64,000 bases of DNA from Nocardioides speluncae. Lineage in GTDB: Bacteria; Actinomycetota; Actinomycetes; Propionibacteriales; Nocardioidaceae. This document shows, one piece after another, positions 17,082-25,007 of the stretch. The translations under genes were made by a program, and so were the position numbers. The stretch is taken from contig NZ_QEOO01000001.1 in NCBI RefSeq assembly GCF_003121585.1, positions 124,001-188,000 on the forward strand, given 5' to 3'. Every line of letters starts with the position of its first letter. Position 1 is the first letter of the stretch. Below the pieces are notes generated by a model. That model had not been told where the DNA came from. It made no database searches and worked only from the letters and a program-made list of their open reading frames with translations.

Positions 17082-17636
17082 ATGACACTGCGCAGACTTG
17101 CCCCGATCGCGCTCGCGGTCGCCGTACCCGCATCGATCCTTGCGTACGGCGCCGCCGCCTCACCCGGCCCGGCGCCCGCCGCCGCGCCCGACCGGCCGAC
17201 GTACGGCTCCCTCAACCTCAGCACCCACACCGAGCTGGCCAAGCTCGGGGTGGTCGTCGCCGAGCAGCCGGGCCGGGCGAAGACCATGCCCGGCAGCGTC
17301 ACCTTCGTGGAGGCGAGCGACCGCGCCCGCGACCAGCTCGGCCTCGCCGGCTGGGTGAACGCCGACCGGGCGATCGAGGCCCTGATCACGACCCGGACCT
17401 ACGGCAAGCAGCTAGCCGGCCCCAACGAGCCGTCCCAGGTCGAGCCGGAGCTCAAGAAGCAGCCGGTCTGGCTGGTCACGTTCGTGAACGCGCCGATCCC
17501 TGTCTTCGGACCGCTCACGGACCGGCCGAGGCAGGACACCGTCGCTGGTGAGTACGTTGCCGCGATGGACCTGGAGACCGGGAAGTTCCTGTACGCGGTG
17601 TCCTACTCCTCGACCGGGGTGAAGCCACCGCGGTAG
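17082..17636 (+). CDS. Small secreted protein of unknown function
   Basis: 184 residues. A Sec signal peptide (LRRLAPIALAVAVPASILAYGAAAS) leads into an Ala/Pro-rich linker and a compact domain. AGGAGG lies 8 nt before the ATG. The segment EPELKKQPVWLVTFVNAPIPVFGP and the C-terminal MDLETGKFLYAVSYSS look like PepSY-type or beta-sheet inhibitor folds, but this is only suggestive. It is co-transcribed with the preceding secreted protein. Its last 34 bp overlap the convergent membrane-protein gene. Confidence 0.6.
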   Translation: MTLRRLAPIALAVAVPASILAYGAAASPGPAPAAAPDRPTYGSLNLSTHTELAKLGVVVAEQPGRAKTMPGSVTFVEASDRARDQLGLAGWVNADRAIEALITTRTYGKQLAGPNEPSQVEPELKKQPVWLVTFVNAPIPVFGPLTDRPRQDTVAGEYVAAMDLETGKFLYAVSYSSTGVKPPR

Positions 17637-18229
17637 AGCTCGCCGGTGGTCGCGTCGAACGCCGACCACGGGATCGCGCGGTACTTCGGGATCGCGCCCT
17701 CGTGGTCGAGCGGCACGCCCACGGCCTCGACCCACCGCACCTGGTCGGCCACGATCCAGCAGGTCCGCCAGGTGGTGTACGGGGTGCGGCCGTCGGGGTC
17801 GTGCCGGTAGCCGACCCGGAACGGCCCGTACGCCTTCTCGCCGTTGCCGAGCTCGATCGCCTCCTCCTCGGTGACCACCGGCCGCTGGTTGGCCGAGCGC
17901 CGGAGCGGGGTCGACCTGCCGACGAGCGCGCGCGCCTGCGCCAGCTCCGACTGCGGATCCTCGGTGGACGACGGGCTCGGGCTCTCGGGCAGCGCGCTGC
18001 CGCTGGGCCCGGCGGGTTCGGCCGTGTTGGACGGGGCTCGGTTGCGGTCAAGGACCAGCGTCGGCACGAGTACGGCGAGCAGCACCGCCGCGCTGGCCGC
18101 GACCACTGTGACCCAGGGCACATTGCGGCGAGGCCGCTCAGCCGTCAAGGCGGCGGACAGGTCGGGGACCTGCACCCGCTGCGCGACATCGCTCAGCATC
18201 TGCCGGACGTCGTCTTCGGTGGGCGTCAT
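17603..18229 (-). CDS. Single-pass membrane protein coupled to an ECF sigma factor
   Basis: 208 residues. ATG 18229 overlaps the sigma gene stop (ATGA). The N-terminal cytoplasmic stretch MTPTEDDVRQMLSDVAQRVQVPDLSAAL resembles the start of many actinobacterial anti-sigma/partner proteins. One membrane helix (VTVVAASAAVLLAVLVPTLVL) and a Pro/Ser-rich linker lead to an outer domain with YGPFRVGYRHDPDGRTPYTTWRTCWIV and IPWSAFDATTGELYRGGF. No HxxxCxxC zinc motif is visible. Role as sigma regulator is inferred from coupling. It overlaps the preceding secreted-protein gene tail-to-tail by 34 bp. Confidence 0.7.
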   Translation of the reverse strand: MTPTEDDVRQMLSDVAQRVQVPDLSAALTAERPRRNVPWVTVVAASAAVLLAVLVPTLVLDRNRAPSNTAEPAGPSGSALPESPSPSSTEDPQSELAQARALVGRSTPLRRSANQRPVVTEEEAIELGNGEKAYGPFRVGYRHDPDGRTPYTTWRTCWIVADQVRWVEAVGVPLDHEGAIPKYRAIPWSAFDATTGELYRGGFTPVEE

Positions 18230-18753
18230 GGCTCCTCCTTCGCGGGCGGAGTTGGTACGGGTCGCAGCGGATAGTCCTCGTATTGCGCCCGCAGCCTGGC
18301 CAACCCCCGTGCAGCTAGGCTGCGGGCCGTCGTGGGAGGACAGCCCAGGACTTCGGCGATTTCGGGATAGCCGAGATCCTCGTAGTAGCGGAGCACCACG
18401 GCGGCACGCTGCCGCGCGGGCACGACCTGCAGCGCGGACCAGAGCTGGTCGCGCAGTGCCGAGGTCTCCTGCGGACCCTCGGTGACCTCGGGCTCGACCA
18501 GGCGATGCCGGAGCCGCAGCCAGCGGGCGTACCGCCGGCCCCGAGAGGTGAAGTCGTTGGTCAGCATCGAACGGGCGTAGCTGCGCGGGTTGCTGATCCG
18601 GTGCCACTCGGCCTCGCGCTCCAGCAGCTTGACGATGACGTCGTGAACCAGGTCCTCGGAGTCGGCGCGGGAGCCGGTGAGCAGGTAGGCATAGCGGAAC
18701 AGGTGCGCGCTGTAGTCACGCACGAAGTCATGCACCGAGTGCTCTTCGCTCAC
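18226..18753 (-). CDS. ECF sigma factor (SigE-like)
   Basis: About 175 residues. Region 2 is FVRDYSAHLFRYAYLLTGSRADSEDLVHDVIVKLL with RSYARSMLTNDFTSRGRR. Region 4 is VPARQRAAVVLRYYEDLGYPEIAEVLGCPPTTARSLAARGLARL. GTG 18753 is preferred since GAGGAG lies 5-6 nt upstream; a longer frame starts at 18786. The downstream gene overlaps by 4 bp and encodes a membrane partner, mirroring the pair at 12.8-14.5 kb. Confidence 0.88.
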   Translation of the reverse strand: MSEEHSVHDFVRDYSAHLFRYAYLLTGSRADSEDLVHDVIVKLLEREAEWHRISNPRSYARSMLTNDFTSRGRRYARWLRLRHRLVEPEVTEGPQETSALRDQLWSALQVVPARQRAAVVLRYYEDLGYPEIAEVLGCPPTTARSLAARGLARLRAQYEDYPLRPVPTPPAKEEP

Positions 18754-18882
18754 GCGCTCCTCGATCGTCACAGCCTGAAGGCTCACACAATGGGGACGGA
18801 TAACCCGGCCTCACTGTTGCAGTTCGCGGAAATTACGGCGAGCAGGGCTTTCCGGACAGACCGGACGCCGGTCGCCGGACGG

Positions 18883-20517
18883 TCAACGCGGGACGCGGAC
18901 CAGGAGCCGGCCGTGGATGCACTCCATGTGCAGCTCGCGTCCCGGGCCGATCGAGTCGCCGTCGAGCTGGCGCGGGGTGTCGGAGGCGGCCCGGATCGAG
19001 ACGGTGCGGCCGGTCATCCGGTCCAGGGTCTCGTCGGTCTGCGGGCGCCGCGCGAGCACCCGCCACACGATCGGCAGCCAGTTGATGAACCGCCGCGGGT
19101 GCAGGAGTACGACATCCAGCATGCCGTCGTCGATCCGGGCGTCGGGCAGCAGCGGCATCCCGGCCTGCAGGAAGCCGACGTTGCCGACGACCACGGTGCG
19201 TGCCCGGTGCTTGGTGTACGGCGCGCCGTCCACCGAGACCTCCACCTTCACGGCCGGGAACATCAGCGACTTCGCCCCCGACAGGAAGTACGCCAGCCAG
19301 CCGACCTTCTTCTTGATCTCCTCGTTGACGCCCTCCATGATCGCGGCGTCGAAGCCCATGCCGGCCATCACCATGAAGTTGGTGTCCTCGATGCCGTCGC
19401 CGGTCACCGCGACCAGGTCGACGGCCTGGTCCTGGCCGTTCAGGGCGACGTCGATCGCGGACCGCAGGTAGAGCGGGATGTCGAGGTTGCGGGCCAGCAG
19501 GTTGCCGGTGCCGGCCGGGACGATCCCGACCGGGATGCCGGTGCCGGCGAGCTCGGCGCACACCTCGCGCACCGTCCCGTCACCGCCGCAGACCAGCACC
19601 AGGTCGGCGCCACCGACCGCGGCCGCCTCGGCCATGCCGGTCCCCGGGTCCTCGATCGTCGTGTAGAACCAGGACGGTTCCGACCAGCCCGCCTCGGTCG
19701 CCATCGCCGAGACGATCGCCTTGAACTGGTCCTCGTCCTCGACCTTGATCGGGTTGAGGACGACGGCCAGCCGGCGCTCGCTGGCGAACACCTCCGGCAG
19801 CGGCTCGGCCTTCTCCGCGTGCCCGCGCGGCACCGGAGAGTAGAGCGCCGCGCCGAGGAGCACGAAGCCGAGCCCCAGCAGGGCGCCGCCGATCACGTCG
19901 GTCGGGTAGTGCCGGCCGAGCAGCAGCCGGTCCAGGCTGACCGCGATCGCGACCAGCGCGAACACCGCGACCAGCGCGTGCCGCGCCGCGGCGCGGCGGA
20001 CGAAGGTCAGCACCAGCACCGCCCCGATGCCCGCCAGCGCCGCCGTGTACGACGCGTGCCCGGACGGGTAGCTCAGCCCGCTCAGAGCCGAGCCGGGGTC
20101 CTGCCAGGCCGGCCGGTCCCGGTCGATCAGCTCCTTGACCAGCCGGGTCGTCACGTAGGTCGCGGTCATCACGCCGGCGGTGTAGTACGCCGCCCGGCGC
20201 TTGTTGCGGACGAACAGCACGACCGAAAGCAGCGCCGTGTAGGCCAGCATCGCCAGGGTGCTGAAGGTCTCCTCGATCACCCGGAGTACGTCGCGTCCCC
20301 AGCCGGCGTCCACGCTCCAGGCATCGGTGGGCTCGCCGTAGTGATCGAGGTCCTGGAGCGGTCCCCAGTCGTTGGCCACCAACACCGCCAGGAGGATGAA
20401 GAGGCCGAAACAGAGAGCCGCCCAGCTCAGGGTCATCCACGACGATCGGTCCCGCACAGCGAGAAGTATGCCGCTCGTCTGGCTACCGACCAGCCGGTGA
20501 CCCACGGGTAGCGGCAC
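18883..20517 (-). CDS. PAP2 phosphatase / diacylglycerol kinase fusion protein
   Basis: Up to 544 residues. The N-terminal half is a multi-helix PAP2 domain with all three phosphatase motifs: KELIDRDRP, YPSGHA and GRHYPTD. The C-terminal half is a DAGK/NAD-kinase-like domain with VCGGDGTVREV, VPAGTGNLLARNL and a terminal DGDSI block. It may interconvert phosphatidate-type lipids and diacylglycerol at the membrane. The combined architecture is known in actinobacteria. The frame begins at GTG 20517, immediately after the LacI stop. GTG 20457 and ATG 20436 (MTLSWAALC) are plausible shorter starts, and none has a good ribosome-binding site. Confidence 0.85.
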   Translation of the reverse strand: MPLPVGHRLVGSQTSGILLAVRDRSSWMTLSWAALCFGLFILLAVLVANDWGPLQDLDHYGEPTDAWSVDAGWGRDVLRVIEETFSTLAMLAYTALLSVVLFVRNKRRAAYYTAGVMTATYVTTRLVKELIDRDRPAWQDPGSALSGLSYPSGHASYTAALAGIGAVLVLTFVRRAAARHALVAVFALVAIAVSLDRLLLGRHYPTDVIGGALLGLGFVLLGAALYSPVPRGHAEKAEPLPEVFASERRLAVVLNPIKVEDEDQFKAIVSAMATEAGWSEPSWFYTTIEDPGTGMAEAAAVGGADLVLVCGGDGTVREVCAELAGTGIPVGIVPAGTGNLLARNLDIPLYLRSAIDVALNGQDQAVDLVAVTGDGIEDTNFMVMAGMGFDAAIMEGVNEEIKKKVGWLAYFLSGAKSLMFPAVKVEVSVDGAPYTKHRARTVVVGNVGFLQAGMPLLPDARIDDGMLDVVLLHPRRFINWLPIVWRVLARRPQTDETLDRMTGRTVSIRAASDTPRQLDGDSIGPGRELHMECIHGRLLVRVPR

Positions 20518-21558
20518 TCAGCCGCTGTCCCGGACCACGAGGGCCGGCGGGAAGATCACCCGGATCGGCTGCGGTTCGCGTTCGCCCTCGACCTGTTCGA
20601 GCAGCAGCCGGGTGGCCTGCTCGGCCATCTCGGCGATGGGGTTGCGGATCGTGGTCAGCGGGGGATCGGTGTGGTCGGCGACCCCGAGGTCGTCGTACCC
20701 GGTGACGGCGATGTCGTCGGGCACCCGCCGCCCGGCGGCGGCGAGCGTGCGCAGCGCCCCGACGGCCATCAGGTCGGACGCCACCATCAGGCCGTCGAGG
20801 TCGGGGTACTCGCCGAGGAGCGCGGCAGCGGCGCCCTGGCCGCCGATCTCGGTGAAGTCGCCGTAGGCGACCGCGTCGTCGGGCAGCCCCGCATCGCGCA
20901 GCGCGGACCGCCAGCCCTCGAGGCGGTCGACACCGGCGGCCATGTCGGCCGGGCCGGCGATGGTCCCGATCCGCCGGCAGCCGCGATCGACGAGGCGCTG
21001 GGTGACCAGCCGCGCCCCCGCCGCGTTGTCGGTGTCGACGTAGGTCACCTTGTCGGCGGCGCTCCACGGGCGGCCGATGAACGCACACGGCAGGGCCAGC
21101 GAGGCAAGGTGCTCGGCGAGCCGGTCGCCGGAGTGGTGGGAGACGACGATTGCGCCGTCGATGTGCCGGCGGCGCAGGTAGCGCAGCATCCGTCGCTCCT
21201 CCTCGCCCGGCCGGGCGAGGAGCAGCACCAGCTGGAGGTCGCGGGGCGCCAGCACCCGGTTGACCGAGCGCAGCGTGTGGACGAAGAACGGGTCCGAGAA
21301 CACCCGCTCGTCCGGCTCCGGCACCACCAGACCGACCGACTCGGTACGGCGGGTGACCAGGCTCCGGGCGGCGGGGTTGGGGGTGTAGCCCAGCTCCTCG
21401 ACCGCGGCCGCCACCGCCGCCTTCGCGGACGCGGAGACCCGGATGCCGCCGTTGATCGCTCGCGACGCGGTCGCCCGGGAGACACCGGCGAGACGCGCGA
21501 CCTCATCGAGCGTCGGCGCGTTCCCGGTTCCCTTCGGATCGGTCGGCGGCTGGCTCAC
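20518..21558 (-). CDS. LacI-family transcriptional regulator of the beta-glucoside operon (CebR-like)
   Basis: About 346 residues. The N-terminal helix-turn-helix with hinge is PTLDEVARLAGVSRATASRAINGGIRVSASAKAAV, and the periplasmic-binding-like effector domain begins RTESVGLVVPEPDERVFSDPFF. It is the last gene of an operon with a sugar binding protein, two permeases and a GH1 enzyme, the same set as Streptomyces cebEFG-bglC-cebR. It therefore probably represses the operon and responds to cellobiose or a related beta-glucoside. Two 14-bp sites around GAGCGCTTCCA upstream of the operon fit its operator. GTG 21558 or 21567 could be the start. Confidence 0.88.
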   Translation of the reverse strand: MSQPPTDPKGTGNAPTLDEVARLAGVSRATASRAINGGIRVSASAKAAVAAAVEELGYTPNPAARSLVTRRTESVGLVVPEPDERVFSDPFFVHTLRSVNRVLAPRDLQLVLLLARPGEEERRMLRYLRRRHIDGAIVVSHHSGDRLAEHLASLALPCAFIGRPWSAADKVTYVDTDNAAGARLVTQRLVDRGCRRIGTIAGPADMAAGVDRLEGWRSALRDAGLPDDAVAYGDFTEIGGQGAAAALLGEYPDLDGLMVASDLMAVGALRTLAAAGRRVPDDIAVTGYDDLGVADHTDPPLTTIRNPIAEMAEQATRLLLEQVEGEREPQPIRVIFPPALVVRDSG

Positions 21559-21568
21559 TCTGGGCACG

Positions 21569-23041
21569 CTATCTGTCGCCGCCAGCCGGCAGCACCGACG
21601 AGGCCGCCACGTCTCCGTAGCGGAGCCCACTGGTCTTGGGCGTCCGTAGCTGCGTCTCGAAGTCGACGTGCACGATCCCGAAGCGCTGCCCGTAGCCATA
21701 GGCCCACTCGAAGTTGTCGAGCAGCGACCAGGCGAAGTAGCCGCGGACGTCCGCGCCCGCCGCCATGGCGGCGTGCACCGCCCGCAGATGAGCGTCGATG
21801 TAGGCCCAGCGCTCCGGGTCGTGGACTGACCCGTCAGCGCCGACCACGTCGTCGTACGCCGCTCCGTTCTCGGTGATGTAGATCGGCGGGACGGCATACT
21901 CGTCCCGCAGCCGGATGAGCAGCCGGGTCAGACCCTCAGGCTGGACCTCCCAGTCCATGCCGGTCGTCGGGTAGCCGCGACGGGGGAAGGTCAGGTCCTC
22001 CCCGCCCGGGAACGCCGTCCGGGCCCGCCGCACCGGCTGCTCGACCTGTGAGCCCAGCAGCTGCTCCGGCGGGTGTGGACGGCCGGAGGCGCCCTCGCCG
22101 TGGTAGTAGTTCACGCCGAGTACGTCGAGCGGGGCGCCGATCAGGGCGAGGTCGCCGTCGCGGACGAACTCCTCCCACTGCCTTCCCTGCCAGGTCATCC
22201 CGGCGGTGATGTCGGTCAGCTCCGGCGCATAGCTCCCGCGCAGGATCGGGTCGAGGAAGACCCGGTTGAACAGGTGGTCGACCCGGTGCGCCGCGTCGAC
22301 GTCGGCCGGCTCGGTTGCGTCGTACGGGTCGGGGACGGTCAGGTTGAGGGTGATGCCGAGGTCGGCGGAGGTGCCGCGGCGCCGGAGCTCGTCGACCACC
22401 AGCCCGTGGCCGAGCATCAGGTGGTGCGCCGCGACCAGCCCGGCGGCGCCCTCCTGCCGGCCCGGCGCGTGCTGGCCGCCGGTGTAGCCCAGGAACGCCG
22501 AGCACCAGGGCTCGTTGAGCGTGGTCCAGTAGGGCACGCGGTCGCCGAGGGCGTCGTACAGGGTCAGCGCGTAGTCGGCGAACCGGTACGCCGTGTCGCG
22601 GTTGGTCCAGCCGCCGGCGTCCTCGAGGGCCTGCGGCAGGTCCCAGTGGTAGAGCGTCGCCCACGGCGTGATCCCCTCCGCGAGCAGCCGGTCGACCAGC
22701 CGCGCGTAGAAGTCGATCCCGGCCTGGTTGGGCGCGCCGCCGTCCGGCAGTACCCGCGGCCAGGCCGCGGAGAACCGGTAGGCCCCGAGGTTGAGCGACG
22801 ACATCAGGGCGACGTCGTCGGCCATCCGGCGGTAGTGGTCGCACGCCGCGTCGCCGGTGTCGCCCGCGACCACCGCGCCGGGCACCCGGCTGAAGGTGTC
22901 CCAGATCGACGGCGTGCGGCCGTCCTCGGTGACGGCCCCCTCGATCTGGTACGCCGCCGTGGCGGCGCCCCAGAGGAAGCCGGTGGGGAAGGTCAGCTCG
23001 TCACCCAGGTCGGTGGTCGTGCTGGTCTCGGTCGTGGTCAT
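21569..23041 (-). CDS. GH1 beta-glucosidase
   Basis: 490 residues, usual GH1 length. FPTGFLWGAATAAYQIEGAV is the N-terminal signature. The acid/base Glu is in TTLNEPWCSAF and the nucleophile Glu in IYITENGAAYDD. FAWSLLDNFEWAYGY ends the barrel. No signal peptide is present, so it acts in the cytoplasm on imported beta-glucosides. Its start overlaps the permease stop by 4 bp (ATGA), showing co-translation with the importer. Confidence 0.95.
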   Translation of the reverse strand: MTTTETSTTTDLGDELTFPTGFLWGAATAAYQIEGAVTEDGRTPSIWDTFSRVPGAVVAGDTGDAACDHYRRMADDVALMSSLNLGAYRFSAAWPRVLPDGGAPNQAGIDFYARLVDRLLAEGITPWATLYHWDLPQALEDAGGWTNRDTAYRFADYALTLYDALGDRVPYWTTLNEPWCSAFLGYTGGQHAPGRQEGAAGLVAAHHLMLGHGLVVDELRRRGTSADLGITLNLTVPDPYDATEPADVDAAHRVDHLFNRVFLDPILRGSYAPELTDITAGMTWQGRQWEEFVRDGDLALIGAPLDVLGVNYYHGEGASGRPHPPEQLLGSQVEQPVRRARTAFPGGEDLTFPRRGYPTTGMDWEVQPEGLTRLLIRLRDEYAVPPIYITENGAAYDDVVGADGSVHDPERWAYIDAHLRAVHAAMAAGADVRGYFAWSLLDNFEWAYGYGQRFGIVHVDFETQLRTPKTSGLRYGDVAASSVLPAGGDR

Positions 23042-23862
23042 CCCTTGACGGCTCCTTGCATGATGCCGGCGACCAGATGGCGGCCGGACAGGGCGAACAG
23101 GATCAGGAGCGGGACGGTGGCCATCCCCGCGCCGGCCAGGACCAGGGCGTAGTCGGTGGTCTGCCCTTGGCCGGTGAGGGCGAGCCGGTCCAGCGCGATC
23201 TGGAGAGTCTCTGTCTCCTGGAGCGCGACCAGCGGCCACATGTAGTCGGTCCAGACCATCATGAACGTGAACAGGAACAGGATCGCCATCGCCGGTCGGG
23301 CGGCCGGTACGGCGACGGTCAGGAAGGTGCGGAACATCGTGCAGCCGTCCATGCGGGCGGCCTCGATCAGCTCGTCCGGAACCGCGTCGACCAGGTACTG
23401 GCGCATGAAGAAGACGCCGAACGCCGTGACCAGGGTCGGGAGGGCGACCGCGACCAGGGTGTCGAGCAGCCGGTAGTCGCGCATCAGGATGAACAGCGGC
23501 ACGATCGCGAGCTGGGTCGGTACCGCCATCGTCATCACCACGAAGCCCATCAGCAGGTTGCTGCCGCGGAACCTGAGCTTGGCGAACGCGTAGCCGGCGA
23601 GCGTGGAGACGAAGGCCACCGACAGCCCGCACGCGGTCGAGACGACCAGGCTGTTGAGCATCGCCGACCAGAACTCGGTGGTGTCGAGGACGCGCTTGGC
23701 GTTGTCGAGGAAGTGGCCGCCCGGCAGGAGTGGCGGCGGGATCTGGTTGCCCTCCTCCTTGGTGTGGGAGCCGATGACGAAGGACCAGTAGAGCGGGAGG
23801 GCCGAGCCGATCACGAAGGCCGCGAGCAGGCCGTAGACGACGAATCCGGGCCGGCGGTTCAT
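23038..23862 (-). CDS. Sugar ABC transporter permease (MalG/CebG type)
   Basis: 274 residues with six predicted helices. The EAA loop DELIEAARMDGCTMFRTFLTVAVPAARPA contacts the ATPase. It follows the MalF-type permease with a 4-bp overlap and precedes GH1 with a 4-bp overlap. No ATPase is encoded in the operon, as in Streptomyces ceb loci, where a shared MsiK-type ATPase serves several importers. Confidence 0.92.
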   Translation of the reverse strand: MNRRPGFVVYGLLAAFVIGSALPLYWSFVIGSHTKEEGNQIPPPLLPGGHFLDNAKRVLDTTEFWSAMLNSLVVSTACGLSVAFVSTLAGYAFAKLRFRGSNLLMGFVVMTMAVPTQLAIVPLFILMRDYRLLDTLVAVALPTLVTAFGVFFMRQYLVDAVPDELIEAARMDGCTMFRTFLTVAVPAARPAMAILFLFTFMMVWTDYMWPLVALQETETLQIALDRLALTGQGQTTDYALVLAGAGMATVPLLILFALSGRHLVAGIMQGAVKG

Positions 23863-25007
23863 GCCTGTCGCCCCCTTGTGAGCAGGCGGGTGAGCGCGAA
23901 GTTGAGCAGCGCGATCCCGACGATGATCAGGAACAGCACCCAGGCGGCGGCCGAGGCGCGACCGTAGAACTGGTCCTCGATGCCCTTCACGTAGATGTAG
24001 AGCGTCGAGGTCATGTACTGGTGGTCGGGTCCGCCCTCGCGCTGCGGGGTGTCGTCGAACAGCCGCGGCTCGGTGAAGATCTGGAGGCCGCCGATCGTGC
24101 TGGTCACGATCACGAAGATCATGGTCGGCCGGATCATCGGCAGCGTGACGTGGAAGAACTGGCGGATCCGGCCGGCCCCGTCGAGGGCGGCGGACTCGTA
24201 GAGGTCCCGCGGCACCGCCTGCATGGCCGCGAGGAAGATCAGCGCGTTGTAGCCGGTCCACCGCCAGTTGACCATGCCGGCGATCGCGAGGTGGCTCCAC
24301 CAGCGGTCGACGTGCCAGCGGATCGGCTCGAGGCCGATGCCGTCGAGCATCGCGTTGATGACGCCGTACTTGTCGGCGAAGAGGCTGCCGAAGATCAGCA
24401 CCGCCGCAGTCGGCGCGACCACGAACGGGAGCAGCACGCTCATCCGCCAGAACGTCCGCCCGCGGAGCCGGGTGTCGAGCAGCGCGGCCACCGCCACCGC
24501 GACGATCACCTGCGGCACCGAGGACATCAGGAAGATGCTGAAGGTGTTGACCAGCGACTTCAGGAACACCGGGTCGGTCAGCACGAACCGGTAGTTCTCC
24601 AGGCCGATGAACTCGCCCTGCCGGTAGTAGAGGCGCTCCCAGTCGTGGAGCGACAGGTAGCCGGTGTAGGCCAGCGGGAAGAGACCGACCAGGCCGAACA
24701 CGATGAAGAACGGCGAGATGTAGAGGTACGGCGACAGTTTCACGTCCCACTGCGACAGCCGTTGGCGCCGTACCAGCTTGGGGCGGCCGCCCGCCGGTGC
24801 CGCGCTGACAGCGGCTCCGGCGGGCGACTCGAGCCCCGCCCGGCGCCACCGATGGGCGCCTACTGCGCGCCGCGATGCGGGCGCGCTGGCTGCGTTGGCG
24901 GAGACTCGACGGGCCGCCGGCCCGCCTTCGCTCCGCCGCCTTGCCATCACACCCGCCTGACGACGCTCGTTACGACGCCCATCGGTGGCGCCGGGCTTAG
25001 TGCTCAC
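23859..25007 (-). CDS. Sugar ABC transporter permease (MalF/CebF type) with unusual N-terminal extension
   Basis: 382 residues from GTG 25007, which overlaps the binding-protein stop (GTGA). The family core starts near residue 80 (SQWDVKLSPYLYISPFFIVFGLVGLFPL) and has six helices, with the EAA loop YESAALDGAGRIRQFFHVTLP. The first ~80 residues are Arg/Ala-rich and absent from typical members. Codons for MARRRSEGGPAARRVSANAA come from a copy of the dispersed 62-bp palindrome (24885-24946), read in frame. A shorter real start (for example near 24780) cannot be excluded. Confidence 0.88.
   Translation of the reverse strand: MSTKPGATDGRRNERRQAGVMARRRSEGGPAARRVSANAASAPASRRAVGAHRWRRAGLESPAGAAVSAAPAGGRPKLVRRQRLSQWDVKLSPYLYISPFFIVFGLVGLFPLAYTGYLSLHDWERLYYRQGEFIGLENYRFVLTDPVFLKSLVNTFSIFLMSSVPQVIVAVAVAALLDTRLRGRTFWRMSVLLPFVVAPTAAVLIFGSLFADKYGVINAMLDGIGLEPIRWHVDRWWSHLAIAGMVNWRWTGYNALIFLAAMQAVPRDLYESAALDGAGRIRQFFHVTLPMIRPTMIFVIVTSTIGGLQIFTEPRLFDDTPQREGGPDHQYMTSTLYIYVKGIEDQFYGRASAAAWVLFLIIVGIALLNFALTRLLTRGRQA
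24885..24946. repeat. Dispersed 62-bp palindromic repeat, copy 2 (inside a coding frame)
   Basis: It aligns end to end with 8212-8273: the same GCTGGCTGCGTTGGCG start, the same centre (CGACGGGCCGCCGGCCCGCC) and the same CTCCGCCGCCTTGCCA end. Here it lies in the 5' part of the MalF-type permease frame on the minus strand and keeps the frame open, encoding a basic segment with RRRSEGGPAARRVSANAA. Confidence 0.7.
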
